This document shows, piece after piece, positions 29,463 to 38,226 of a stretch of DNA of 48,260 nt; positions within the stretch are counted from its first letter, which is position 1, and every line of letters starts with the position of its first letter. The translations under genes were made by a program, and so were the position numbers. The notes under the pieces were generated by a model. It was not told where the DNA came from. It made no database searches and saw only the letters and a program-made list of their open reading frames with translations. The stretch is from contig CACMRS010000002.1 of NCBI GenBank assembly GCA_902616165.1, positions 1-48,260 of the forward strand, read 5' to 3'. Source of the DNA: an uncultured Pelagibacteraceae bacterium (lineage in GTDB: Bacteria > Pseudomonadota > Alphaproteobacteria > Pelagibacterales > Pelagibacteraceae).

Positions 29463-30011
29463 TTAATTAAATATTTTAGCACCTCTTGTCATAGCTACCG
29501 CCCCAGTTCTCGAAGTGCTAATAAGTCCAAAGGGCTTTAATTTTTTATTCATTTTATCAATTTCTCGTCTTAGTGCAGTAATCTGAATTACTGCAGAGGT
29601 TTTAGTTTTGTCTAATATTATGGGATTAAATCTTTTACAAGCATTTAAACATTTTTCTATTTTATTTCTTTTGCCAACAACTTTAAATAAAGCCATTTCT
29701 TTAAAAATTACATTTTTATCTTCCCTCTGGAATTCTGCTACTTTGTGAACAGGAACTAGTTTAGTTAATTGAAGCTTAATTTGATCTATTACTTGTGGGG
29801 TTCCTGTAGTGACGATTGTTATTCTTGAAATATTTTTAATTGCATCAACTTCAGCAACTGCTAAAGACTCTATATTATACCCTCTTCCTGAAAAAAGACC
29901 GACAACTCTAGCAAGTACGCCAGCTTCATTATCAACCCACACAACAAAAATATACGTTTCTGGTTTTTCTTTCTTTGTAGGTACACTATAGGCTGATTTT
30001 GATTTTGGCAT
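29463..30011 (-). CDS. ilvN: Acetolactate synthase small (regulatory) subunit
   Basis: A 182-aa protein with an N-terminal ACT domain (YIFVVWVDNEAGVLARVVGLF, with GRGYNIESLAV) and a C-terminal ALS_ss_C domain. It binds valine and controls the catalytic subunit encoded immediately upstream (five-base gap). About 17 residues at the N-terminus precede the ACT domain and are Lys/Ser-rich. Symbol ilvH is used equally for this protein. Intact. Confidence 0.95.
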   Translation of the reverse strand: MPKSKSAYSVPTKKEKPETYIFVVWVDNEAGVLARVVGLFSGRGYNIESLAVAEVDAIKNISRITIVTTGTPQVIDQIKLQLTKLVPVHKVAEFQREDKNVIFKEMALFKVVGKRNKIEKCLNACKRFNPIILDKTKTSAVIQITALRREIDKMNKKLKPFGLISTSRTGAVAMTRGAKIFN

Positions 30012-30016
30012 TTTAA

Positions 30017-31783
30017 TTATACTAAAGCTTTGCCTTTTCCCTTAATTTTATTATCCTCTTGATCATTTGGACCCAAGATCATTTGATTGTGAGGTTTTCC
30101 AGATGGAATCATTGGAAAACAATTTTCATTAGGATCTACATGACAATCAAAAATAACAGGTCCATTATAGTCGATCATTTCCTGAATTTTATAATCAAGT
30201 TCAGATGGATTGTCAGCTTTAATACCTTTGCACCCGTAAGCTTCTGCCATTTTCATAAAATCTGGTAATGCTTCAGAGTAACTTTCAGAATAGTTTTTTT
30301 CATGCAACAATTCCTGCCACTGTCTTACCATTCCCATATATTGATTATTTAGAATAAATATTTTTATAGGAAGATTGTACTGAACTGCGGTAGACATTTC
30401 TTGCATGGTCATTAAAACTGAGGCTTCTCCCGCAATATCAATTACTAATTTTTCAGGATGAGCGATTTGCACACCAACTGCTGCTGGTAATCCATAACCC
30501 ATAGTTCCTAAACCACCAGATGTCATCCATCTGTTTGGTTTATTAAATTTATAATGCTGAGCTGCCCACATTTGATGTTGTCCAACCTCAGTAGTAACAT
30601 AAGTATCTTTATTTTTAGTTAATTCATAGAGTCTTTGCACAGCATGTTGAGGTTTAATACTTTCGTCACTGTTAACAAAATCAAGAGAATTTTTTTCTCT
30701 CCATTTCTCTATTTGTTCCCACCATTTAGCAATATTTGATTTGTTGGACTTACTATGACCATTTTTACTTTTTGTAATTGTTTTATTTATTTTACTTATA
30801 ACACTCGTAACATCTCCAACTATTGCAAGATCAACCTTGATAATTTTATTAATTGATGATGGATCAATATCAATATGAACTTTTTTTGAATTTGGTGAAA
30901 ACTCATCTATTTTTCCAGTAATACGATCATCGAACCTTGCACCAATGTTAATTAATAAATCACAATCATGCATTGCATTATTTGCTTCATAAGTACCATG
31001 CATTCCAAGCATTCCTAAAAATTGCCCATCATCTCCAGGGTATGCTCCCAAACCTTGAAGAGTAGAAGTAATTGGAAAACCAGTTAAATCCACAAATTCT
31101 CTTAAAGCCTGGCTTGCTTTTGGTCCTGAGTTTATCACTCCTCCACCACTATAAATAACTGGTTTTTTTGCTTTGCTTAATAGTTTTACTAGTTCATCAA
31201 TTTGAGCTTGAGAAAATTTATTATGTGATGTTCCATTTAATTTTTTTTCTTTAATTGGTTTTTTATATTTTGTTTTTGCAAACTGAACATCTTTAGGAAT
31301 ATCAATTAAAACTGGTCCAGGTCTTCCTGTTGTTGCAACTCTAAATGCTTCATGCATTACTTTTGAAAGATCATTTATGTCTTTAACTAACCAATTGTGT
31401 TTCGTACATGGCCTTGTAATTCCGGTAGTATCACATTCTTGAAAAGCATCAGTTCCAATCAAATGTGTTGGGACCTGACCAGAAATACAAACCAATGGAA
31501 CTGAGTCCATGTAAGCATCTGTTAAGGCAGTTACAACATTTGTAGCTCCAGGACCTGATGTAACTAAAACTACTCCTGGTTTTCCAGATGATCTTGCATA
31601 TCCTTCAGCTGCGTGGCCAGCACCTTGTTCATGTCTAACTAAAATATGTTTTATAGATGGATGATTTTTTAATTCATCATAAATCGGTAACACTGCTCCA
31701 CCTGGGTAACCAAAGATATGCTCTACCTTTTGGTCTTCAAGACATTTAAATACGATTTCTGCTCCAGTAAATAATTTTGGCAT
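30017..31783 (-). CDS. ilvB: Acetolactate synthase large (catalytic) subunit
   Basis: A 588-aa thiamin diphosphate enzyme. The N-terminal domain has GYPGGAVLPIYDEL and the catalytic Glu in VRHEQGAGHAAEGYAR. The central FAD-binding part and the C-terminal ThDP domain with GEASVLMTMQEMSTAVQY (GDG-like start of the ThDP motif reading GEA) and LNNQYMGMVRQWQ follow. It makes acetolactate from two pyruvates, or acetohydroxybutyrate. The ThDP motif begins GEAS where GDGS is usual; this is the normal form of AHAS in some lineages but is worth a check. A promoter lies just upstream. Confidence 0.95.
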   Translation of the reverse strand: MPKLFTGAEIVFKCLEDQKVEHIFGYPGGAVLPIYDELKNHPSIKHILVRHEQGAGHAAEGYARSSGKPGVVLVTSGPGATNVVTALTDAYMDSVPLVCISGQVPTHLIGTDAFQECDTTGITRPCTKHNWLVKDINDLSKVMHEAFRVATTGRPGPVLIDIPKDVQFAKTKYKKPIKEKKLNGTSHNKFSQAQIDELVKLLSKAKKPVIYSGGGVINSGPKASQALREFVDLTGFPITSTLQGLGAYPGDDGQFLGMLGMHGTYEANNAMHDCDLLINIGARFDDRITGKIDEFSPNSKKVHIDIDPSSINKIIKVDLAIVGDVTSVISKINKTITKSKNGHSKSNKSNIAKWWEQIEKWREKNSLDFVNSDESIKPQHAVQRLYELTKNKDTYVTTEVGQHQMWAAQHYKFNKPNRWMTSGGLGTMGYGLPAAVGVQIAHPEKLVIDIAGEASVLMTMQEMSTAVQYNLPIKIFILNNQYMGMVRQWQELLHEKNYSESYSEALPDFMKMAEAYGCKGIKADNPSELDYKIQEMIDYNGPVIFDCHVDPNENCFPMIPSGKPHNQMILGPNDQEDNKIKGKGKALV

Positions 31784-31788
31784 TATGC

Positions 31789-31818
31789 AATCTAGCTGAA
31801 GTTGTACTCATTGGTCAA
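31789..31818 (-). promoter_or_regulatory. Putative sigma-70 promoter for ilvBNC, near-leaderless
   Basis: The minus strand has TTGACC (31818-31813), an 18-bp spacer and TAGATT (31794-31789). The ilvB ATG is at 31783, only five bases after the -10, so transcription would start at or next to the start codon. No ribosome site precedes it. Confidence 0.5.
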
Positions 31819-31835
31819 GTTTAAGAATGAAAATT

Positions 31836-32744
31836 TTAAATTTTTTTTAAAAATTTTTTTATGTCTTGTGGCTTTAATTTTATCCAGCTCGTCATGTGCC
31901 CTCTAGCCCAAGTGCTTTGTCTTTTAGCGTATTGTCTAGTTTTTATGGCTATTTTTTCTTTAGTATCATTCAAATTTTTTTGATTTTTTAAATATTCTCT
32001 AATTTCATTAACTCCAATGGCCTTGTTGGCGCTTTTATCTTTTCTTACCCTTAGCTTTATGAAATTTTTTACTTCCTTTATTGCTCCATTTTCTATCATC
32101 TCACTTGTTCTTACATTGATACGTTCAATTAGTTCTTGTCTAGGGTAATCAATATAAACTTTAAAAAAATCATCTTCTAAGAAGTTTGATTTTGTGTTTT
32201 TAAACCATTCATGTAAAGATTTTTTTGTGAACTTTTTTACTTCATAAGCTCTGATAGATCTTTGAGTGTCTGTAGGGTTTATTTTTCCTATTGAGGATGG
32301 ATCTAAATTTAATAGTTTTTCATAAAACTTCTTTTGTCCAAGTTTTTTTTGCAAATCTCTAATTTGAGTTCTTAATTTTAATGAAATATTTGGTATTTTA
32401 ACTAAACCATCAGTCAAAGCTTTAAAGTATAAGCCTGTGCCTCCAACAAGAATTGGAGTTTTTTTTCTTTTTTGAACCTCCCTAATTTTTTTAATTACAA
32501 GCTTAAGCCAATCACCTGTAGAAAAATTTTTTGTCACATTATGAAAACCATATAAATGATGTTTTATTTTCTGGTATTTTTTTGGATCTGGTCTAGCTGA
32601 TAAAATTTTAAGCTGTTTGTACACTTGCATACTATCTGCATTAATAATCTCTCCATTAACTTTTTTTGCAAACTTGATTGCAAAACTAGATTTTCCTGAA
32701 GCTGTTGGACCTGAGATTAATATAATCTTGGATTTTAAATCCAT
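31836..32744 (-). CDS. miaA: tRNA dimethylallyltransferase MiaA
   Basis: A 302-aa enzyme. The P-loop is GPTASGKS (residues 12-19), and the family blocks INADSMQVYKQL, LYGFHNVTKNFSTGDW, VGGTGLYFKAL and NPTDTQRSIRAYEV are all present. The C-terminal TRQYAKRQSTWARGH is the conserved end motif. It puts the dimethylallyl group on A37 of tRNAs that read U-starting codons. It lies two bases after the protease gene. miaA near hflKC is a known arrangement in proteobacteria, although hfq and hflX are not between them here. Confidence 0.96.
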   Translation of the reverse strand: MDLKSKIILISGPTASGKSSFAIKFAKKVNGEIINADSMQVYKQLKILSARPDPKKYQKIKHHLYGFHNVTKNFSTGDWLKLVIKKIREVQKRKKTPILVGGTGLYFKALTDGLVKIPNISLKLRTQIRDLQKKLGQKKFYEKLLNLDPSSIGKINPTDTQRSIRAYEVKKFTKKSLHEWFKNTKSNFLEDDFFKVYIDYPRQELIERINVRTSEMIENGAIKEVKNFIKLRVRKDKSANKAIGVNEIREYLKNQKNLNDTKEKIAIKTRQYAKRQSTWARGHMTSWIKLKPQDIKKFLKKI

Positions 32745-32746
32745 TA

Positions 32747-34162
32747 TCAGTCTAGCTTAACACCAATGTATCTTCGTTGATTTTGATTATTATAAATTGC
32801 TAATAAAACTGTTTTCTGATTTGAATTTAGAACTTCTTCAGTAATATTTCTCAAATCATCAGCAGATTTAATTCTCTTCTTCTGAGCTTCAACAATAATA
32901 CTATTAAGCTGTATTGAATTTGCCACAGGGCTGTTATTTGCAATTTTAGTAATTACAACTCCTGTTGTTTGGTTTGGTAATTTTCTATTTTTAATATCCT
33001 CTTTAGTCAAAGGTCTAACCGCAATTCTTAAACTTTCAATAATCTCTTCATTAAACTGCGGTTTAGTTTCTTGATTTTTACTTATTTTAAAATCATCTGA
33101 GGTTTCTAATCTTCCTAAAATAACATTTTTAATTATTTCTTTTTTGTCTCTCCAAATTTTAACTTCAACTTTTTTGCCAACTTCAGTTCTTGCAACAATA
33201 GCTGGGAGTTCTTTCATTTGATTTATTTTTTCTCCATTAAATTCTAAAATAATATCACCAGCTTGTATTCCTGCTTTTTCTGAAGGACTATTTTCAGCAA
33301 CACTTGCAACAAGTGCTCCTCTTGCTTTATCTAGTTTTTCAACATCAGCAATTTCTTTTGTAACATCTTGAATTCTTACACCAAGCCAGCCTCTTTTTGT
33401 TTCACCAAATTCAATTAATTGTTTGATTACAATTTGGGCACTATTTGATGGTATAGAAAATCCAATTCCAATAGAACCATTACGTCCAAGAATTGCTGTA
33501 TTAATTCCAATTACATTTCCTTCCATATCAAAGAGTGGTCCACCTGAATTTCCAGAATTTATAGATGCATCTGTTTGTATAAAATCTTCATATCTTGATA
33601 AGCCAATTGATCGATTTCTTGCTGAAATAATTCCAGCAGTAACAGTTCCCCCTAAACCAAACGGATTTCCAATTGCTAAAACCCAATCACCAATTCTTGC
33701 TTTATCAGAGTCTCCGAATGCAACCGGGATAAACTTTTCATCTGTTTCTAATTGTAAAACAGCAATATCCATTAAAGGGTCAGCACCTAAAACCTTAGCT
33801 TGAAATTCTTGATCCCCATTTACTCTAACAATAATATCGTCAGCATCTTGTATTACATGATTATTTGTAACAACAATTCCTTTCTCATCAATTATAAATC
33901 CAGAACCTAATGCAGCTGATTGTCTTTCCTGAGGTGTTCCAAATTCTTTAAACATATCCTCAAAAGGAGAGCCTGGAGGAAATTGAAAAGGAAAAGGATT
34001 GGTGTTTGTCACTACAGTAGTTGTAGTAGAAATATTTACCACAGATGGCATTAATTTTTCAGCCAGATCTGCAAATGATGCAGGAACTGGTTTGGAGTTT
34101 ACATTTAACGAAAAGCTAAGTGATATAACAAGGGTTAAGAATATAAGTTTAATCTTATTCAT
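32747..34162 (-). CDS. degP: Do/DegP-family periplasmic serine protease (HtrA)
   Basis: A 471-aa protein with a signal peptide (about 23 residues, cleavage near NVNS-K). The trypsin-like domain has the triad His in VVTNNHVIQDAD, Asp in DPLMDIAVLQ and Ser in NSGNSGGPLFD. Two PDZ domains follow: one with LGVRIQDVT and GIQAGDIILEFNG, the second more diverged at the C-terminus and ending YIGVKLD. It degrades or refolds damaged envelope proteins. It is directly downstream of hflK-hflC-DUF2065, so membrane and periplasm quality control are cotranscribed. DegQ is an equally fair name. Confidence 0.94.
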   Translation of the reverse strand: MNKIKLIFLTLVISLSFSLNVNSKPVPASFADLAEKLMPSVVNISTTTTVVTNTNPFPFQFPPGSPFEDMFKEFGTPQERQSAALGSGFIIDEKGIVVTNNHVIQDADDIIVRVNGDQEFQAKVLGADPLMDIAVLQLETDEKFIPVAFGDSDKARIGDWVLAIGNPFGLGGTVTAGIISARNRSIGLSRYEDFIQTDASINSGNSGGPLFDMEGNVIGINTAILGRNGSIGIGFSIPSNSAQIVIKQLIEFGETKRGWLGVRIQDVTKEIADVEKLDKARGALVASVAENSPSEKAGIQAGDIILEFNGEKINQMKELPAIVARTEVGKKVEVKIWRDKKEIIKNVILGRLETSDDFKISKNQETKPQFNEEIIESLRIAVRPLTKEDIKNRKLPNQTTGVVITKIANNSPVANSIQLNSIIVEAQKKRIKSADDLRNITEEVLNSNQKTVLLAIYNNQNQRRYIGVKLD

Positions 34163-34163
34163 A

Positions 34164-34349
34164 TTAGCTCTTAATAAAATAAATAATTATAAAGCCTATT
34201 ACAGCAAAAATAAGTCCACCTGATCTAAGCTGACTATCTTTAACAAGTTCTAACTTTTTTAACATACTTTTCATTTTTGCTGGAAATAAGGCGTACAAAA
34301 TTCCCTCAATAAATAAGAAAAGACCAAAAGCTATAACTAGCTCACGCAT
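34164..34349 (-). CDS. DUF2065 family small membrane protein
   Basis: A 61-aa protein with two membrane segments (about 4-21 and 44-58), and the conserved middle LFPAKMKSMLKKLE of the DUF2065 family (E. coli YjeT type). The family is normally found next to hflC, as here: it lies seven bases after hflC and one base before the protease gene. Function is unknown; association with HflKC in the membrane is inferred from the conserved neighbourhood. Confidence 0.88.
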   Translation of the reverse strand: MRELVIAFGLFLFIEGILYALFPAKMKSMLKKLELVKDSQLRSGGLIFAVIGFIIIYFIKS

Positions 34350-34356
34350 TAAAGAA

Positions 34357-35229
34357 TTATTGTTGGATTTCTGGTTTTATGTTTCCAAAAAATTTAAAAA
34401 ATTCACTGTCAGGTGATAAAATTAAAGAAGTTTCACCACCAATAAGAGCTTTTTCATATGCCTGCATAGCTCTATAGAAAGCAAAAAATTCTGGATCTTG
34501 ACCAAAGGCATCAGCAAATATTTTGTTTCTTTCTCCATCACCTTCCCCTTTCATTATCTCAGATTGTTTTTGAGCATCTGCTAAAATTACAGTAACTTCT
34601 TTGTCAGCAGTTGAGGTTATAGTGACGGCCATCTCCGCACCTTTTGCTCTGAACTCTTTTGCTTCTCTTTCCCTTTCGGTCTGCATTCTTCTATAAATTG
34701 CGTCACTGTTAGCTTGAGGTAAATCTGCTCTTTTAATTCTCACATCAACAATGTTTATACCAAAGTTTTGCGCTTCGTTATTAACACCTTCTTTAATTAA
34801 AGCCATTTGTTTAGATCTATCTTTAGATAATAGAGTTTGTAACTCTTCTTGACCTAACACATTTCTAATTCTTGAATTTATAATTGTCGATAATCTAGAT
34901 CTTGCAACTCTTTCATTTCCAACAGAAATGTAAAATTTTAGTGGATCAATAATTTGAAACCTTGCAAATGCATCTACTATTAAACGTTTTTGATCTGATG
35001 CAATAACCTCTTCTGGTGGAGCATCTAAATTCAAAATTCTTTTATCTAAATAAACAACATTTTGGATGAAAGGAATTTTAAAATTTAATCCCGGCTTCAT
35101 TATAATTCTTTTTGGATCACCAAATTGAAGAATAATTGCTTGGTTAACCTCTTTAACTATAATTACTGATAAAAAAGCTACAACACCAATTGCAACTAAT
35201 ACTCCTGCTAATATTTTTCCAGCTTTCAT
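34357..35229 (-). CDS. hflC: Protease modulator HflC (SPFH family)
   Basis: A 290-aa membrane protein with an N-terminal segment (about residues 7-25), then the SPFH/prohibitin domain (FGDPKRIIMKPGLNFKIPF, VDAFARFQIIDPLKFY) and a long helical part with RADLPQANSDAIYRRMQTER. With HflK it forms a periplasmic-facing cage around FtsH and limits its activity. The start is immediately after hflK (one base). Intact and of normal length. Confidence 0.96.
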   Translation of the reverse strand: MKAGKILAGVLVAIGVVAFLSVIIVKEVNQAIILQFGDPKRIIMKPGLNFKIPFIQNVVYLDKRILNLDAPPEEVIASDQKRLIVDAFARFQIIDPLKFYISVGNERVARSRLSTIINSRIRNVLGQEELQTLLSKDRSKQMALIKEGVNNEAQNFGINIVDVRIKRADLPQANSDAIYRRMQTEREREAKEFRAKGAEMAVTITSTADKEVTVILADAQKQSEIMKGEGDGERNKIFADAFGQDPEFFAFYRAMQAYEKALIGGETSLILSPDSEFFKFFGNIKPEIQQ

Positions 35230-35230
35230 T

Positions 35231-36331
35231 TTAATTTGTCGCTTTCTTTTTTAGTTCAGGTAAAGGTAAATATGGAACTACTCCTGAACCTGCATTTTTT
35301 TCTATAATTACTTTATCAATATCAGCTAAAACTTTTTCCATAGTTTCTAGATACATTCTCTCTTGAGTAACTGCTTTCGCATTTTTATACTCATTGTAAA
35401 TAGCTATAAATCTACTTGCTTCACCTTCTGCTTTTGCAACAACTTCTTTTTTATATGCTTCTGCTGCTTGTAAAATTTTTTGTGCTTCCCCTCGTGCTCT
35501 TGGTATTACATCATTTGCATAAGCTTCAGCTTCATTTTTTGATCTCTCCATGTCCGCTCTAGCAGCCTGTACATCCCTAAATGCATCAATTACTTGATCA
35601 GGCGGGTCAGCTTTTTGAGTTTGCACTTGCGTAATTTGAATTCCACTTTCGTAATCATCTAAAATTGTTTGAATAATTTCTTGAGTTTCGAGCTCAATTT
35701 TTGATCTTCCTTCAGTCAAGATTGGTTGGATATCACTTTTTGCGATTACTTCTCTCATTGCAGTTTCAGCAGCAGCTTTAACAGTTCCCTCTGGATCTTG
35801 AATTTTGAATAAAAAATTACCTGCATCTTTAATTACCCAAAATACTGAAAAGTCTATATTAACAATATTTTCATCTCCAGTTAGCATCAAGCTTTCTTGT
35901 GGCACGTCAGCAACCCCACCACCTGTGGAGAAACCACTGTCTCTCTCTGATCTAAAACCAATATCCATTCGATTAACTTTAGTGACTTTTGGCGTTTGCA
36001 CAGTTTCAACAGGAAAAGGTATATGATAGTTCAAACCAGGCTGTGTAGTTTTTACAAACTTACCAAATCTTAATACCACTCCTTGTTCATCTGGCAGTAC
36101 TCTATAAAGACCACTAGCCAACCATACAAAAACTAAAACTAATAAAATCAGACTTATTGATTTTCCTCCTGATGTTTTTCCACCTGGTAAAAATTTTTTT
36201 ATTTTATCTTGCAGATCTCTAATTAGTTCGTCAATATTTGGGGGTGTTGGGCCTCTACCTGATCCATTACCACTACCACCTCCACCAGGAGGTGATCCCC
36301 AAGGACTTTGATCTTTGAAATTGTCCGACAT
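35231..36331 (-). CDS. hflK: FtsH protease activity modulator HflK (SPFH family)
   Basis: A 366-aa protein with the Gly-rich, Pro-rich cytoplasmic N-terminus typical of HflK (PWGSPPGGGGSGNGSGRG), a membrane segment at about 60-78, the SPFH domain beginning YRVLPDEQGVVLRFGKF, and the helical region with VQTQKADPPDQVIDAFRDV. It assembles with HflC on FtsH. The ATG at 36331 touches the start codon region of the divergent mrp gene (CATATG), so its promoter lies under or beside the mrp 5' end. First gene of hflK-hflC-DUF2065-degP-miaA. Confidence 0.96.
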   Translation of the reverse strand: MSDNFKDQSPWGSPPGGGGSGNGSGRGPTPPNIDELIRDLQDKIKKFLPGGKTSGGKSISLILLVLVFVWLASGLYRVLPDEQGVVLRFGKFVKTTQPGLNYHIPFPVETVQTPKVTKVNRMDIGFRSERDSGFSTGGGVADVPQESLMLTGDENIVNIDFSVFWVIKDAGNFLFKIQDPEGTVKAAAETAMREVIAKSDIQPILTEGRSKIELETQEIIQTILDDYESGIQITQVQTQKADPPDQVIDAFRDVQAARADMERSKNEAEAYANDVIPRARGEAQKILQAAEAYKKEVVAKAEGEASRFIAIYNEYKNAKAVTQERMYLETMEKVLADIDKVIIEKNAGSGVVPYLPLPELKKKATN

Positions 36332-36382
36332 ATGCCAAAGTATATAGTGTCTTTATTGCAAAAAACAAGTAATGATACTTTT

Positions 36383-37207
36383 ATGCCTGATAAAAAACCT
36401 GAACTTAGTGCCGCAATGAAAAGTAAGTTAGAGCCTAAAAAATTCACTAAAAATCCTATTCTTGGAACAAAGTTTACTATAGCAATATCTAGCGCAAAAG
36501 GTGGTGTTGGAAAATCTACATTTGCGACGAATCTTGCTTTAGCTTTGAAAAAAGTTGGATGCAAAGTTGGTCTTTTAGATGCAGATATTTATGGTCCATC
36601 AATCCCCAAAATGTTTAATATTCATGAAAAACCAAAAAGTGATGGTCAAAAACTAGATCCAATTACAAAATACGACATTCAATGTATGTCAATTGGTTTT
36701 TTAGCTGATCAACAAACTCCGATGATATGGCGCGGTCCAATGGTAACAAGTGCAATTAAAACTTTTACTCAGAAAGTAAATTGGAAAGATTTAGATTTTA
36801 TTATTGTTGATATGCCACCAGGAACTGGTGATACTCAGCTTACTTTTTCTCAAGAAATTAAAATGGATGGTGCAATAATTGTAAGTACACCTCAAGAAGT
36901 TGCTCTTTTAGATGTTAAAAGAGGGATTAAAATGTTTGATAAACTTGGTGTTAAAATTTTAGGTTTGATTGATAATATGAGTTTTTTTATTGGAGATGAT
37001 GGAAAAAGATACAAAATTTTTGGAGAAGGTGGGGTTAAAAAAACTGCAGAAGAATTCCAAAAAGAATTTTTAGGTGAAATCCCAATTAACCCTGAAGTTG
37101 GTAAAACTGCGGACGAGGGAAAACCAATTGTAGAGGCTAACCCTGAGCATGAAATTTCTAAATTATATTTAAATTTTGCTAAAAAAATTAGATCAACTTA
37201 TCTTTAA
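36383..37207 (+). CDS. mrp: Mrp/ApbC/NBP35-family P-loop ATPase, lacking the CxxC motif
   Basis: About 274 aa from the ATG at 36383; an ATG at 36332 would add 17 residues and abut the hflK start, leaving no promoter. The deviant Walker A is [38 protein letters not shown] and [16 protein letters not shown] are all typical. These proteins carry and deliver Fe-S clusters. The family segment after DNMS normally holds a CPxC cluster ligand; here it reads [18 protein letters not shown] with no Cys, and the protein has only two Cys in total. The N-terminal MIP18/DUF59 domain of many homologues is also absent. It overlaps thyX by 20 bp at the 3' end. Confidence 0.9.
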   Translation: MPDKKPELSAAMKSKLEPKKFTKNPILGTKFTIAISSAKGGVGKSTFATNLALALKKVGCKVGLLDADIYGPSIPKMFNIHEKPKSDGQKLDPITKYDIQCMSIGFLADQQTPMIWRGPMVTSAIKTFTQKVNWKDLDFIIVDMPPGTGDTQLTFSQEIKMDGAIIVSTPQEVALLDVKRGIKMFDKLGVKILGLIDNMSFFIGDDGKRYKIFGEGGVKKTAEEFQKEFLGEIPINPEVGKTADEGKPIVEANPEHEISKLYLNFAKKIRSTYL

Positions 37208-38135
37208 GATCAAAAGCAGTCATTAATTCATTCCATTCTCTTTTTGATAACCCAGAGCTTTCAAGATCTACATTTTCACCTTTGATAAGTTTTTGAATAG
37301 TTAATTTTCCTTTTGCAGAAACCTCGGTTGCACCAATTCTGTAATCCATAAAAGCATCATAAGTTGTTGGAACCCATTTTTTTAAAGTGTCCAACATAAT
37401 GTCGGCATAAACTCTAATTTCATATTGTGCATGACTATCAGCTCTTAGTCTCAAAAAGTTCATCAAATTTAATAAATCAGTTTTCCAATACCATTGGGTA
37501 TATGTATTTAATGTTAAATTCATTCTTGCAAGTTCTCTTGCTAGACCTTTTTTATTTTCATTGATAGTTGATCCATCAAATCTTTCATTAAGCATTGTCT
37601 CATAGTTATCATAAGTTCTCTCTGCATCATTTTTTAAAAGTTCCAAAACTTCCTCTGCTTGTTTACCTTCTAAAACATCCCCTCTACCTTGTCTGTTACT
37701 TGTAGATTGAGCAGCTAAATTTTCTTGTGAAGGTAAATAAAATTCTTTATCTAGAATTGAATACCTCGCAGAGTATTCATTAACATTTGCTGTCCTATGT
37801 CTAATCCATTGTCGTGCAATGAAAATAGGAAGTTTAATATGGTATTTTATTTCACACATTTCAAATGGAGTGCTATGCCAGTGTCTCATTAAATATTTAA
37901 TTAAACCCGAGTCAGTTGAAATTTTTTTTGTTCCTTTACCATAAGAAACTCTTGCAGCTTGGACGATAGATGTATCATCACCCATGTAATCAATAACTCT
38001 TACAAAACCATGATCCAAGGCTGGAATAGCCTCATATAAAATATTTTCCAAAGTCGAAACCGTAACACGTTTAGTTTTATATTGTTGAGATTGTAAATCT
38101 TGAATTTCTTTTTTTTGATCAGTTGTAAGACTCAT
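37188..38135 (-). CDS. thyX: Flavin-dependent thymidylate synthase ThyX
   Basis: A 315-aa enzyme with the ThyX motif [15 protein letters not shown] (RHR-x7-S). Substrate residues are in the WHSTPFEM block and in [16 protein letters not shown]. It makes dTMP from dUMP with FAD and methylene-tetrahydrofolate, replacing ThyA. It is longer than the roughly 230-aa actinobacterial form but normal for the alphaproteobacterial type. Its end overlaps the convergent mrp gene by 20 bp. A 91-bp divergent gap separates it from the glycosyltransferase gene. Confidence 0.97.
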   Translation of the reverse strand: MSLTTDQKKEIQDLQSQQYKTKRVTVSTLENILYEAIPALDHGFVRVIDYMGDDTSIVQAARVSYGKGTKKISTDSGLIKYLMRHWHSTPFEMCEIKYHIKLPIFIARQWIRHRTANVNEYSARYSILDKEFYLPSQENLAAQSTSNRQGRGDVLEGKQAEEVLELLKNDAERTYDNYETMLNERFDGSTINENKKGLARELARMNLTLNTYTQWYWKTDLLNLMNFLRLRADSHAQYEIRVYADIMLDTLKKWVPTTYDAFMDYRIGATEVSAKGKLTIQKLIKGENVDLESSGLSKREWNELMTAFDLKDKLI

Positions 38136-38226
38136 TAACGGCAGATATATACTAAAAAATATTGATAATTAATAAAATTTACATAAATAACTTTAACTTA
38201 TATACATCTTCAACTATCAATTGAAT

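Noticed and set aside
33423-33803. 126-codon open frame on the plus strand opposite the Do-like protease gene
   Set aside because: It lies wholly antisense to a well-conserved gene, its protein has no recognisable motif, and its openness follows from the codon use of the real gene.
36223-36564. 113-codon minus-strand frame covering the hflK start and mrp
   Set aside because: It is antisense to the mrp Walker A region and out of frame with hflK; both real genes are strongly supported.
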